64,000 nucleotides of DNA from JAHEKO01 sp965212505 (lineage in GTDB: Bacteria; Acidobacteriota; Thermoanaerobaculia; Multivoradales; JAHEKO01), in assembly GCA_965212505.1 (NCBI GenBank), contig OZ243123.1:1426001-1490000 (forward strand), written 5' to 3'. The stretch's first letter is position 1; the number at the start of each line of letters is the position of its first letter. The notes beneath the pieces were generated by a model. That model did no database searches and was not told the origin of the DNA. It saw only the letters and a program-made list of their open reading frames with translations. The position numbers and the translations under genes are program-made. Positions 53,854 to 63,183 of the stretch are shown in pieces.

Positions 53854-55293
53854 CTAGCCGCTGCGCTTGCTGATGTCGGCCAGCACGGGGAAGGTGACGT
53901 CGGCGTAGCGGAGGCGTGCGAGAAGCTCGTCGTCGGTGGCTTGCCGCTCCCCGTCGAGCCCCGCCTCCTGGTAGTAGGCCGACAGACGCGACTGGCACTT
54001 GACCCAGAAGAGGCCCGCCGAGAGGAACATCGCGCGGTTTCGCTGCCTCGAAGTCATCTCCAACGCACCGATCGCCTCCGGCAGGCTTCCACGCTGATGG
54101 TACGCCATGGCGAGGATGTCGGAGCCGGCGAAGAAGATCGGATCACCGGACTCGCTCATGTTCGAGAGCGTCATCTCGAGCTGAGCGATCGCCTCGTCGG
54201 GTCGCCCCTCGAAGAAGGTGATCGCGCCGCGCGCGACGCGTGCGAGCTCGGAGGAGAGGCGAGTGCCCTCCAGCTGATCGATCACGCTCCGGGCGCGAGC
54301 ATGTTCTCCGACCATCGCCAGGAGAATCGCGGTGAACGGCTCTCGGTGCTCGATCCGCTCACGGAGATGGCGTCGGAGTTCGGGGCCGCGGCCTTCCGCG
54401 AATAGGTACCAGGCGAGCATCTCGTGACGGTAGTCGAGGTCTGAGATGTGCTCGAACCACTCCTTGGCCGTCTCGGTACGGCCCAGCCCGAGGGCCAGGG
54501 TCCCGAAGTCTCGAGCGAGGAGCGTGCGGAGGCGAGGCGGCCAGGAGGCGAGGGTCTCCTGCAGCTCGTCGGAGCTTTCGAGCGACTCCTTTGTCGTCCC
54601 CTCGGCCCAGTGCCGTCGCGCCTCGAACAGAAGCACCCAGGCGGCCGCCTCGGCGTCTTCCGAGACGGTGCGGTCGTTCAGAAGCTCTCGGGCGCGCTCG
54701 GCGTAGCCGGCGGCGCGCTCGAGGTCGCCGCCGTGCGCGGCCAGGGCGTAGGCGGCCTCGTGATTCGCGCGGAAACTGTCCGGCCGAAGCTGAGCGACGC
54801 TCTCGCGGAGCAGCTGACAGTCGGCTTCTAGATGTTTGTCTCGGCAGAGCTGGATGGCGCCATCGACGATGTCGCGCTCGAGCGCCCCGTTGAGGACGTT
54901 CTCGAGGCTTCCCGTTTCGGTCGCCTGACTCGAAGTACCCCAGCCGCCGGCGCTGTCGACCCAGCTGTGGGCGAGCCAACCACCCGTGATGCCGACGGTC
55001 AGTACTGCTGCGGCTGCCGCCCAGCGGTACCACGCCGGTGACGTGGACTCAGTGGGTTCCTGTGCTGCCGCCGGTGCCGGAGGATTCTCTAGATCAGCAA
55101 TCCGGCGCTGCTGCCAGTCGTCGATCTCGCTCCGCAGCGCGAAGACGGTACTCGCCTTCTGGTGCAGATGGCGACGGATAGGAAGCCCCTCCGTCGACTC
55201 CCAGCGTCGGACGGTACGCACACTCCGTCCCAGGTAGGAGGCGATCTCCTTCCAGGAGGTAAGAGTTTCCTCTGGAGCTACGTTTTCCTTCAC
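53854..55293 (-). CDS. HTH-TM-TPR regulator, 479 aa
   Basis: Residues about 8-62 form an excisionase/MerR-like winged helix (TSWKEIASYLGRSVRTVRRWE, then LPIRRHLHQKASTVFALRSE). One transmembrane helix (about 88-110) separates it from an external TPR-like helical domain to the C terminus. This DNA-binding / membrane / TPR layout is common in Acidobacteria and suits one-component signalling. A 7-bp inverted repeat lies upstream at 55326-55344. Confidence 0.88.
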   Translation of the reverse strand: MKENVAPEETLTSWKEIASYLGRSVRTVRRWESTEGLPIRRHLHQKASTVFALRSEIDDWQQRRIADLENPPAPAAAQEPTESTSPAWYRWAAAAAVLTVGITGGWLAHSWVDSAGGWGTSSQATETGSLENVLNGALERDIVDGAIQLCRDKHLEADCQLLRESVAQLRPDSFRANHEAAYALAAHGGDLERAAGYAERARELLNDRTVSEDAEAAAWVLLFEARRHWAEGTTKESLESSDELQETLASWPPRLRTLLARDFGTLALGLGRTETAKEWFEHISDLDYRHEMLAWYLFAEGRGPELRRHLRERIEHREPFTAILLAMVGEHARARSVIDQLEGTRLSSELARVARGAITFFEGRPDEAIAQLEMTLSNMSESGDPIFFAGSDILAMAYHQRGSLPEAIGALEMTSRQRNRAMFLSAGLFWVKCQSRLSAYYQEAGLDGERQATDDELLARLRYADVTFPVLADISKRSG

Positions 55294-55325
55294 AACTCTG
55301 CCTATGACGACGACGGAACATCAGA

Positions 55326-55344
55326 CTCGACTGGATGAGTCGAG
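55326..55344. repeat. perfect 7-bp inverted repeat upstream of the HTH-TPR gene
   Basis: CTCGACT (55326-55332) and AGTCGAG (55338-55344) flank GGATG. It lies 33-51 nt before the ATG at 55293. It could be an operator for the HTH protein itself or a hairpin in its leader; no T-run follows on either strand, so an intrinsic terminator is unlikely. Confidence 0.5.
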
Positions 55345-55430
55345 AGAAGCCCAATAGTACCATTCGAGGGGGTGGGGAAGGAAGCAAATTCATTGTCGTC
55401 AATATTTAGGCGGATATCGCGCGGTCTTTT

Positions 55431-56039
55431 CTAGCTGGTTAGGAGCGCCTCGATATCGGGCAGAATGTCGTCGACAGTGGCGTTTGGAGGGTGCCGAAGC
55501 CTGAGTGCGCCTTCGCGATCGAAGACGAAGTAGCTACCCGTGTGGTCGACGTAGTAGAAGGTGTCGCTCCCCGGTCCAGCCTTCGGCTGGCCGTACTGCA
55601 CCGCGAGGTCGAACTCCTCTTGGACCGCTTCGAGCTCCTCTTGCTCGAGCCGTAAACCGTAGAAGCGCTCGTCGAAGTTGGGCACGTAGCTGGCGAGTTT
55701 CTCGACGCTATCGCGTGTGGGGTCGACGGAGACGAAGACCACGGCAACGTCATCCGCCCGATCGCCTAGCCGGCCAAAGACCTGCTTCATCTTGGCCAGA
55801 GTCAGCGGGCAGACGTCCGGGCAGTAGCTGTAGCCGAAGAAGACGACCGCGACCGAGCCCTGAAGGTCGGCGAGGTCGAACGGCTGGGCGTTCCAGTTGA
55901 CTCCGGCGAGCTTCGGAGGCTCGGCGTCGGTGGCGATCACCTGGCCGTTGAAGTCGTGGGCCGGTGCGCAGGCGCCGACGATGGCGGCCACCGCCAGGCA
56001 GAGCGCGAGGTGAGGGCTGACTCTCGGAACTCTCTTCAT
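55431..56039 (-). CDS. SCO1/SenC-family copper chaperone, lipoprotein, 202 aa
   Basis: Leader ends in lipobox VGACA. The thioredoxin-like SCO fold carries the copper-binding FGYSYCPDVCP (two Cys) and the conserved His in YYVDHTGSYFV, so Cu binding is likely. SCO proteins deliver copper to CuA sites or other copper oxidases, or act as thiol reductants. Its ATG overlaps the cytochrome stop (56036-56039). With the giant multicopper oxidase upstream, copper delivery to that enzyme is the simplest role. Confidence 0.93.
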   Translation of the reverse strand: MKRVPRVSPHLALCLAVAAIVGACAPAHDFNGQVIATDAEPPKLAGVNWNAQPFDLADLQGSVAVVFFGYSYCPDVCPLTLAKMKQVFGRLGDRADDVAVVFVSVDPTRDSVEKLASYVPNFDERFYGLRLEQEELEAVQEEFDLAVQYGQPKAGPGSDTFYYVDHTGSYFVFDREGALRLRHPPNATVDDILPDIEALLTS

Positions 56040-56992
56040 CCGTTCTGCTCCATCAGGAAGGTCACCAGATCGGCCACGTCACGTGGCGTCATCAGACTCG
56101 CGTACTCGGGCATCGCTGTGGGGTTCGAACAGGGGAGCCCGTCGCGACACTCGGGGGCGATGTGGTCGTTGGGCGCGATGATCGACTCGTAGATGTACTG
56201 TGCGGCGGGTACGCCCTCGATGCGGTCGTTGCCGGCCGTGGCGATGCCGCTCAGATGCGGCCCCACATTGTTGGAGCCGACCGTCGACAGGTCGCCGTGG
56301 CAGGCTCCGCAACCGATGCCGGCGTAGAGGCGTTCGCCTCGGTCGGCCTTGCCGAGCGGCAGGAGTACCCGTACGTCGGGTGGGAGCGAGAGCTCGCCGC
56401 CCTTGGGGCGCAGGTGATAGTGCTCGGCGGGAGCTGGAATCGGAAGATAGATCGCCTGGCCGTGGCGTCGCCACTCGACCTGGAGGCGGCCGTGCGGCAC
56501 GCGAGTGTCGAAGTCGAAGTGCAGGGCGGTGTTGAAGCTCTGACCGGGCTGGAGGTCGGCACGGCCGACGTTGGCGCCCATCGGGGGCACCTCTTCGCCG
56601 AACTGCGGTACAAGAACGAACTCACCGCCGTCGAAGCTCTGCGCAACCGCGGAACGGTTCTCCAAAGCGAGGTCCAGTGTGACTCGCTGACTGCCCCAAT
56701 CGGGCATGTCGGGCATCATCACCGAAGGCTTCTGGAAGTTCTCGCCGTGGTCCATCTGGTCGAGAATCCAGCGTGCCTGCACAAGCTCCATGTGCAGGCC
56801 GTCGACTGTGCCGCCGTCGGTCGGAATTCGCTGCCCCTGTCGAAGCACCAGCGTCGTGCCGGCGAGTGCGAGAACCAGCGCGCCGACGAATACGAGGACG
56901 CCAGGCTGTCGCCACCAGGCGAGCGCCTCGCGGCGGCGGTGGAACTCACGGCGCTCCCGGCGGCGGTCCGACTTCGAATTCGCGTCGCTCAT
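56036..56992 (-). CDS. membrane cytochrome c protein, 318 aa
   Basis: A charged cytoplasmic N terminus precedes one transmembrane helix (about 31-52, VLVFVGALVLALAGTTLVL). The middle (about 60-205) is a beta-rich domain containing Met/Asp/His-rich VMMPDMPDWG. The C-terminal class I cytochrome c domain has CGACH and a distal Met in TAMPEYASLM. A second Cys pair occurs in ECRDGLPC. It would hold one heme c on the outside of the membrane, able to take electrons from a periplasmic oxidase. Coupled by ATGA overlaps to both neighbours (56989-56992; 56036-56039). Confidence 0.9.
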   Translation of the reverse strand: MSDANSKSDRRRERREFHRRREALAWWRQPGVLVFVGALVLALAGTTLVLRQGQRIPTDGGTVDGLHMELVQARWILDQMDHGENFQKPSVMMPDMPDWGSQRVTLDLALENRSAVAQSFDGGEFVLVPQFGEEVPPMGANVGRADLQPGQSFNTALHFDFDTRVPHGRLQVEWRRHGQAIYLPIPAPAEHYHLRPKGGELSLPPDVRVLLPLGKADRGERLYAGIGCGACHGDLSTVGSNNVGPHLSGIATAGNDRIEGVPAAQYIYESIIAPNDHIAPECRDGLPCSNPTAMPEYASLMTPRDVADLVTFLMEQNG

Positions 56993-57873
56993 CCATCACT
57001 CCCGTTCGGGGCCGCGTCGAGGGCTGCTCGGAAACCGATGTAGCCGGCGCGGTCGGTGGGCAGTAGGCGGTAGCGCAGCGCGCTGCGCAGGTCTTTGATC
57101 TCGAGCAGGAAGGCGCCGCCGCGGAGGACTCGGTAGCGTCCCTCTCCGACAAAGAGCGGATCGGCGGTCGGGCCCGTGCGGTAGTAGTCCGCCCGGTAGA
57201 CATCTTCGCACCACTCGTAGACGTTGCCGGCCATGTTGACCGCGCCGTAGGGGGAGGCGCCGTCGTCGCAGCAGTCGGCCGGGCCGACCCTTTCCTTGGC
57301 GATCGGATGCTCCATCCAGAGCGCTCGATCGAAGTTCGGGGGCTCGTTGCCCCACGGGTAGGTTCGCGCGTCGGTGCCGCGCGCGGCCTTCTCCCATTCA
57401 GCCTCGGTTGGAAGCCGCTTGCCCGCCCAGCCGGTGTAGCGCTTGGCAAACTCCCAGTTGACGTTCACAACCGGCTCCCCGTCCCGAATACCCCAATCGG
57501 GGGCTTTCGGTTCGGGAAGTCGCGACACCGTGCTCTCGCTGTACGGCAGTCCGGAGTGTTTCCACTGCCGCCACGAGACCTCGTACTTGTCGATGTAGAA
57601 GGGGCTCACGGAGACCTGGCGAACCGGCTGCTCGTCGGCATCGCCCGAGCCGCTGCCCATGCTGAACGCCCCACCCGGGACGTAGACCATGATCGAGCCG
57701 TCCTTCTGCCAGACGTACTCACCGTCGCGCTCGGCGCGGGTGAGGCCGTCGGGCATCGGCTCGCCGTGCCAGCCGAGACCGGCGGCGCTCGCCGACCCAC
57801 AGAAGGTGGAAAAGAAACCGACCGCCGCCACGAGGGCGACGGTCGGGATGAAAGCGAAGCTAGAGTTTCGCAT
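56989..57873 (-). CDS. exported formylglycine-generating-enzyme (SUMF1) family protein, 294 aa
   Basis: Signal peptide 1-30 (ending SASAAGL). The FGE-sulfatase domain is recognisable from MVYVPGGAFSMGS, PVRQVSVSPFYIDKYEV, GWAGKRLPTEAEWEKAARG, NMAGNVYEWCED, VLRGGAF and GYIGFRAA. Many such proteins are not true formylglycine synthases, and the Cys pair used by aerobic FGEs cannot be confirmed here. There is no sulfatase gene in the window. Its position between the multicopper oxidase (18 bp) and cytochrome suggests a maturation or binding role. Confidence 0.88.
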   Translation of the reverse strand: MRNSSFAFIPTVALVAAVGFFSTFCGSASAAGLGWHGEPMPDGLTRAERDGEYVWQKDGSIMVYVPGGAFSMGSGSGDADEQPVRQVSVSPFYIDKYEVSWRQWKHSGLPYSESTVSRLPEPKAPDWGIRDGEPVVNVNWEFAKRYTGWAGKRLPTEAEWEKAARGTDARTYPWGNEPPNFDRALWMEHPIAKERVGPADCCDDGASPYGAVNMAGNVYEWCEDVYRADYYRTGPTADPLFVGEGRYRVLRGGAFLLEIKDLRSALRYRLLPTDRAGYIGFRAALDAAPNGSDG

Positions 57874-57891
57874 CAGAGGTCGTGCGCGACG

Positions 57892-60800
57892 TTACAGCCG
57901 CGCGGTAACGATACCGCCTCCGCTCGACCGGATGCACACCTCCGAGGGACTACCCGCGAGGGGTCCTTCGAAGTGCCACTCACCACTGCCGCGGTTGACC
58001 CGTGCGCGACCGACCACCTCACCGGTGCACCGACCGCCGACGGCGCCGCCTTCGTAGACGACTACCGAGCGAGCGGTGTCACCCGCGGGACGGACGCCGT
58101 TGACGCCCTCGATCGAGACCCAGGTCGAGCCTTCACGGCTCATCAGACGAGTGTCGCCGACGCTCACCGAGTCCGAACCGGATGTTGGCTCCTCGGTGAC
58201 CCGCAGGATGTTCCAGAGACCGGCCTCGAGGAACGGCTGACGGCGGTCGAGGAACAGGTAGTCCCCGGGTGCGGCGATATCGCCGCCGGCGCCGCCGACC
58301 ATGTGCCAGTTGTAAGTGATGCCCGGCAGGAGCACGTCGTCGAAGAGCTGCTCGGAGCCCTCCATGCCCGGCTCGAGGTAGAACCGGTGACCCTCGAGCG
58401 TCGGTACGTGCGTCTGGTTGCCCCACGCTTGGCCGACACGGTAGACGAGCGGAGTGCCCGCCTGGACCTCGACCACGTGACGCGGGTCGCCCCAGAGACT
58501 CGACTTGAAGACCTCGGCGGGACTCGTGAGCATGCCGCGCAGGTTGAGCGGCTCGGCGCTGAAGTTGATACCGCTGAAGCCTTCGACCGCTTCGGGGTAG
58601 GGCATCGCGTTCTGACCGATGCGCCGATCCTCGTCGCTGAAGAGAGCCACGAACTCGCGGGTGACGGTGTCGCCGTTGCGGATATCCGCCTGGACACCCA
58701 TGCCGCCGTCGGGGAGCGGACCCGGGAAGCCCGGGCGGTGGTAGGTCGAACCGGTCGGCTCGATGACGACACCGGCGAAAGCGCCGCGCTCGATCGACTC
58801 GACATCGGCGAGGTTCATGCCGAGGACGAGGCCGAGTTCCTTGTCTGCGTAGTACTCGTAGACGCGGATGTCGCCCGGAGCGACGGTCGAGTCTTCGTTG
58901 AGGCCGATCGCCGAGCCGTAGTCCTTCTGCGGATCGAAGACCAGCTCACCGACGCTGAGCGACGAGCGCACGGAGCGCTTGTTCTGCAGCTTGACGCGCA
59001 GACAGTCGCCGGCGTTGGCGCGCATCACGACCGGTGTGCGAACGCGAGCCCGCTGGTTGCGCCGTGGCTGGTAGGTCACGGCGGCCGAGTCGTTGATGGT
59101 GAGCTGGTTGTAGATGATCGACGTGTCGGTCATCACCAGGTCGTACTCACGCACCGGAGCGTTGACCGGGCAGGCCGAAGCACCGCCCCCCGCCTGTGGC
59201 GGAGCGCCACCGGTGAAGCTCAGGGTGGGGAAGCGGCCGTTGTGGGCCATCTTGTTTGCACCTCGTCCCGGAAGCGGCTGCAGATCGCCCTCGGGCTGAC
59301 CGAAGACGCGTAGCAGACCCCAGGCGCCGGACTGGAAGTCCTTGCCGAGCGTGCTGTAGTAGAGGTAGTCACCCGGGTAGCCTGCCGGGCCACCGGCGCC
59401 ACCCTCGAGCGAAACATCGAAGCGTTCGGAGATGCCGATGAAGGTGCCGTCACGCGTGTCGCTCTCGGCCGTGTAGCGCTCCTTCTGGAAGCGGTGGCCG
59501 GTGAAGCGGACGCCGCCGACTCGCTCGACCAGACCGACACCGCGAACCACGACCGGGTCGTTCGGGTACGCCCGAATCTCCTGGGTGTGTGGATCGCCAT
59601 GGGTGACCGACGAGAAGCGGTGTGCCGGGTCGCCGGTACGTAGGCGCCACGGCTCGGCACGCAGGTTGATGGTGCCGCCGCCGAGTGAGAACGGTCCTTC
59701 GACCGGGTTGTTGTTCTGCAGGTAGAGCGCAAACTCGCGGAACGAGCCCGGAACACCGGCAGCCACCGGGTTGCCTCCCGCGGCCGGGTCGACGTGAACG
59801 TCGACCAGCGTGCCGGCGCGAACCTCTGCACCCGTCGTCGGGTCGTGGTAGGTCGAGCCCTTGGGCTCCACGATGTGAGAGCCGAAGAGGCCACGGTCCC
59901 AGTCCTTGAAGTCGACGTGGGTGTGGAAGAAGACCGTGCCGAAGTCGACGTCCGAGTACCACTTGTACTTCACGAACTCGACGCCGACGTGCTGACCGGC
60001 GACGTGGTTCTTGTCGAGCGGTTTGTCGAGCACGATGGTCTGGTTGTCGGGGAGGTCGACGATTTGGCGTACCTCGGTGCACGGCTCGGGCTGGCCCATA
60101 GCGTTGGTGCCGCAGGTGCCCTCGCCGAGGCCGATGCCCAGCCAGACGCCCGGCCGCAGCCGGTCGGTGTGGTTCACCGAAAGGACGGTGGTGCCTGGAG
60201 GCGCCGCCGCCATCAGCTGACGGTCGTCGTTGGCGAACGGCCGGACCGACTGCTCGTACGAGAAGCCGGTGATGACGCCGTCGGACGCCTGGGTGTCGAA
60301 CTGCACGAAGTGGCTGTGGATGTTGGTCTTCGAGAAGTCCTTGTTGAGCGGCCCGTCGGGGATCTTGTTGGTGAACGTGATCTCGACGCAGTCGCCGACG
60401 TTGGACCGGATGGTGAGCGGCTCGGCAGCCTTCTGACCGCCGCGAATCGCCGCCTCCTCCTCGTTGAGCACGAAGATCATGCCGTCGTTGTCGCTCCGGT
60501 CGCGGGTGATGCCGAGCGGCATCGTGATCGAGCTGACCGGGTAGTAGCGATCGAGAGACTGACCGACATCGACGCCCGGTACGATGCCGTTGCGTGCACA
60601 GAGGCCGTCCTCACGCCCCTCCTTCATCTCCTCACCGAGCCATGGGGCGCCGGAGTGGCGAGCGGAGAAGGGCGGTCGCTGGGCGACCTGCGGCCGGAAG
60701 AGCGGCCAGACGTAGCGGCCGTTCTTGGGGTTGAATCGAAGCTCCGGACGCTGGCCGGGAATGTCGGAGACGTAGCCCGGGAAGGCGACCGTCGACTCCG

Positions 60801-63123
60801 GCTCGCCGAACAGCTGGAGACTGTTCCCGGCGCCCTGGAAGGTCCAGTCCCACACCGTTGCGTCGTCGTTGTCCAGACGGACGCCAGGCGGCGGGAGCTG
60901 CTGGGTGACCCACTCGAGGACACCGATCTCGCTGTTCGGATCGGTGACATCGGCGTCGGCCACGATCATGCGACCGTCGTCCACGGTCAAACCGATGAGA
61001 CTTCCTGCCGGGACCGCGGCCGCCGGCGGCGTGTTCGAGGGGGCCTCGTCGTCGCTGAACGGGTTGTCGGCCTGGAACAGGCCGTCGACCACCGCCAGCG
61101 GGTTGCCGTAGAGGTTGGTGTTCTCGTCTTGGACGGTTCCGAAGACCCGCCAGAACGACCACATGCCCGAAAGGTAGTGATGACCGATGTGGCAGTGGTA
61201 AAGGAAGTCGCCGACGCCCTGCTGACAGCCACCGGCACCACACTCGTGTTCGAGGTTGTAGCTCGTGCCGGGGCCGATCGACTGTGAGTCGAGATGGATC
61301 GACGTCAGGTTCGGATCGGGGACCTTGGTGAGGCCCTTCCAGAAATCGCTGCTGGGATCGGCGTCCGGGTTGCGACGCCAGCGGTCACCACCACCGTGCA
61401 GATGGTGGACGTGGAAGACCTCGGAGCCACCGTGGAGGAGGCGGGTCTTCACACCCTCGCCGACGTACGACCGAGGGATCGGAGTGGCTGGATCGCCGAA
61501 CGGGTAGGACGAGTAGCCGAGGCTCTTGCCGTGGCCCTTGTCGCTGCCGTTGGTGATCTCGTCCTGCGCGATGCGGTTGCGGAACGGCTCGGAACGGTAG
61601 TTGAGCGCACGCGCCGCAGGGCGGTAGATGCCGGCCAGCTCGTCGATGAGCGGCAGCTTCTTGCCTTCGCGATCGCGCAGATCGGTGAACGACTCGTTGC
61701 CGATCTCGTGGTACATGATCACGAACTCACGGAAGCTCTTGCCGTCTGGGTGTCCGGCCGCGTTCGGGTCGACGATGATCGCCTCCCAGTTGCTGCCGGT
61801 TTCGGTGTCGAGCTCTTCACCGGTCTCGACGTCGAGATAGGTCGCGCCCTGTGGCTCGACGACGATCGCGCCGAAGAGACCCATGTTCTGACGCCGACGG
61901 CCGGCGCCGTGATCATGGAAGTAGTAGGCGCGCTCGGCGTTGCGGTCGAGCGGCACGGGAATCCGATACTGGAGCGTCTCACCCGAGCCCGCCATCGTGT
62001 CGGGGTTGTCGCCGACCGCACTACCGGCGCTGTCGACCGTGTGGGGGAGACCGAGAATGTGCAGCGAGGCGGCCTCGCCGTCACCCAGATCGTTGGTGAA
62101 GTTGAGGGTCAAGCAGTCGCCGAGGTTGGCGCGGATGACCATCGGCTGGATCGGATCCTGGCGCAGGCCGAAGGAGACGCGAGCCGCGTCCAGTCCTTCG
62201 TCGGCCATGCGGTCGGCCTCGATCTCGGCCTCGAACGCGCGAATGTTCGGGATGTTGGCGTCGAGTGCGTACATGTGCGCGTCGACGACGTGGTCACCCC
62301 ACCGGTTGAGCGTCATGGTGACGTCGATGGCGGAGACGTTGTAGGTCTTGTTCGGACCGCCGTCGGTGCAGGCGTTGTAGGCGGCTCCCGTGAACGGATC
62401 GCTGAAGGATCCCTCGACGTCGGAGCTGCCGAAGCCGCCCAGGGCGACGAAGGCCGCAACCGCCGCCACCAGGACGACGATGCGGGCGGGCTTGAGCGCC
62501 AGGCGCCCGAGCTCGACGACCGGCGCCGGGTTCCAGCGCGGTCTCGCGATCGGCGAGGCGGCGAGCAGGCCGAGCAGCAGAAGCGGCAGGAGCGCCGCCA
62601 GCTGAATCAGCGATTCCTGGACGCCGAGGGCGATCCGGGCGGCGGCCGGAAGGCCCTCGCCCGAGCCCTGGCTCCGCAGCGAGCTGAAGGAACAGAGCTG
62701 GGTCGCTTCCGAGATGGTGAGCTCACTGGTAACGACAGTGGTCTGGACCTCGGCCAGCGAGAAGCCGTAGGTGGTTCCGAACCACTCGTGCGCGATGTCG
62801 CGGGTGCTGGTGAGCGGGACGCTCAGGAGCAGGAACGCGATCGCGATGACGCCGGCCGTGCCGAGCACGCCGGCGAAGTCTGTTCGTGTCATGCCCAGTC
62901 GACGGGCCGCCTGGCGGCCGGCCCAGAGGGCTAGCAGCACGAGCGGCGTGAGCAGCGCCAGGTCGAGCGCCAGGTGGGCGGCGACGCCGGTAGCGCTCCA
63001 GTCGACGAGCGGGTTGAAAAGGGCGTTGAGGCCGTACTCGGCGATGGTCACGCCGAGCGCCGCGGCGACGGCGAAGCCGAGCCAACGGAACTTACGAGAG
63101 ACACCCTTGAGAAATTGAGTCAT
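57892..63123 (-). CDS. giant multicopper oxidase with N-terminal polytopic membrane domain, 1743 aa
   Basis: Start ATG 63123 follows AAGGAGTGGAG. Residues 1-235 hold about five transmembrane helices (12-33, 45-68, 82-104, 166-192, 212-231). Three cupredoxin-pair units follow (about 255-665, 860-1275, 1320-1645), then a C-terminal beta module with Cys1699 and Cys1730. Unit 1 has FHDH (His403, His405), the full type 1/trinuclear pair HVHHLH (571-576) and HCHIGHH..GM (643-654, Met654). Its first HxH is replaced by LHILGLPH (355-361). Unit 2 has intact HSH (936-938) and HTH (1067-1069) but no HCH. Unit 3 has none. It is likely a surface metal or organic oxidase. It lies in an operon with FGE-like, cytochrome c and SCO genes. 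Confidence 0.88.
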   Translation of the reverse strand: MTQFLKGVSRKFRWLGFAVAAALGVTIAEYGLNALFNPLVDWSATGVAAHLALDLALLTPLVLLALWAGRQAARRLGMTRTDFAGVLGTAGVIAIAFLLLSVPLTSTRDIAHEWFGTTYGFSLAEVQTTVVTSELTISEATQLCSFSSLRSQGSGEGLPAAARIALGVQESLIQLAALLPLLLLGLLAASPIARPRWNPAPVVELGRLALKPARIVVLVAAVAAFVALGGFGSSDVEGSFSDPFTGAAYNACTDGGPNKTYNVSAIDVTMTLNRWGDHVVDAHMYALDANIPNIRAFEAEIEADRMADEGLDAARVSFGLRQDPIQPMVIRANLGDCLTLNFTNDLGDGEAASLHILGLPHTVDSAGSAVGDNPDTMAGSGETLQYRIPVPLDRNAERAYYFHDHGAGRRRQNMGLFGAIVVEPQGATYLDVETGEELDTETGSNWEAIIVDPNAAGHPDGKSFREFVIMYHEIGNESFTDLRDREGKKLPLIDELAGIYRPAARALNYRSEPFRNRIAQDEITNGSDKGHGKSLGYSSYPFGDPATPIPRSYVGEGVKTRLLHGGSEVFHVHHLHGGGDRWRRNPDADPSSDFWKGLTKVPDPNLTSIHLDSQSIGPGTSYNLEHECGAGGCQQGVGDFLYHCHIGHHYLSGMWSFWRVFGTVQDENTNLYGNPLAVVDGLFQADNPFSDDEAPSNTPPAAAVPAGSLIGLTVDDGRMIVADADVTDPNSEIGVLEWVTQQLPPPGVRLDNDDATVWDWTFQGAGNSLQLFGEPESTVAFPGYVSDIPGQRPELRFNPKNGRYVWPLFRPQVAQRPPFSARHSGAPWLGEEMKEGREDGLCARNGIVPGVDVGQSLDRYYPVSSITMPLGITRDRSDNDGMIFVLNEEEAAIRGGQKAAEPLTIRSNVGDCVEITFTNKIPDGPLNKDFSKTNIHSHFVQFDTQASDGVITGFSYEQSVRPFANDDRQLMAAAPPGTTVLSVNHTDRLRPGVWLGIGLGEGTCGTNAMGQPEPCTEVRQIVDLPDNQTIVLDKPLDKNHVAGQHVGVEFVKYKWYSDVDFGTVFFHTHVDFKDWDRGLFGSHIVEPKGSTYHDPTTGAEVRAGTLVDVHVDPAAGGNPVAAGVPGSFREFALYLQNNNPVEGPFSLGGGTINLRAEPWRLRTGDPAHRFSSVTHGDPHTQEIRAYPNDPVVVRGVGLVERVGGVRFTGHRFQKERYTAESDTRDGTFIGISERFDVSLEGGAGGPAGYPGDYLYYSTLGKDFQSGAWGLLRVFGQPEGDLQPLPGRGANKMAHNGRFPTLSFTGGAPPQAGGGASACPVNAPVREYDLVMTDTSIIYNQLTINDSAAVTYQPRRNQRARVRTPVVMRANAGDCLRVKLQNKRSVRSSLSVGELVFDPQKDYGSAIGLNEDSTVAPGDIRVYEYYADKELGLVLGMNLADVESIERGAFAGVVIEPTGSTYHRPGFPGPLPDGGMGVQADIRNGDTVTREFVALFSDEDRRIGQNAMPYPEAVEGFSGINFSAEPLNLRGMLTSPAEVFKSSLWGDPRHVVEVQAGTPLVYRVGQAWGNQTHVPTLEGHRFYLEPGMEGSEQLFDDVLLPGITYNWHMVGGAGGDIAAPGDYLFLDRRQPFLEAGLWNILRVTEEPTSGSDSVSVGDTRLMSREGSTWVSIEGVNGVRPAGDTARSVVVYEGGAVGGRCTGEVVGRARVNRGSGEWHFEGPLAGSPSEVCIRSSGGGIVTARL

Positions 63124-63183
63124 AACTCCACTCCTTCCCTTAAAGAAGAACAGGACAAACAAAGTAGATGGGATGTCGCGTGT

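Noticed and set aside
57307..59313. Plus-strand open frame of 668 codons antisense to the FGE-like and multicopper oxidase genes
   Set aside because: The antisense product has no family signature, while the minus-strand proteins have clear copper and FGE motifs.
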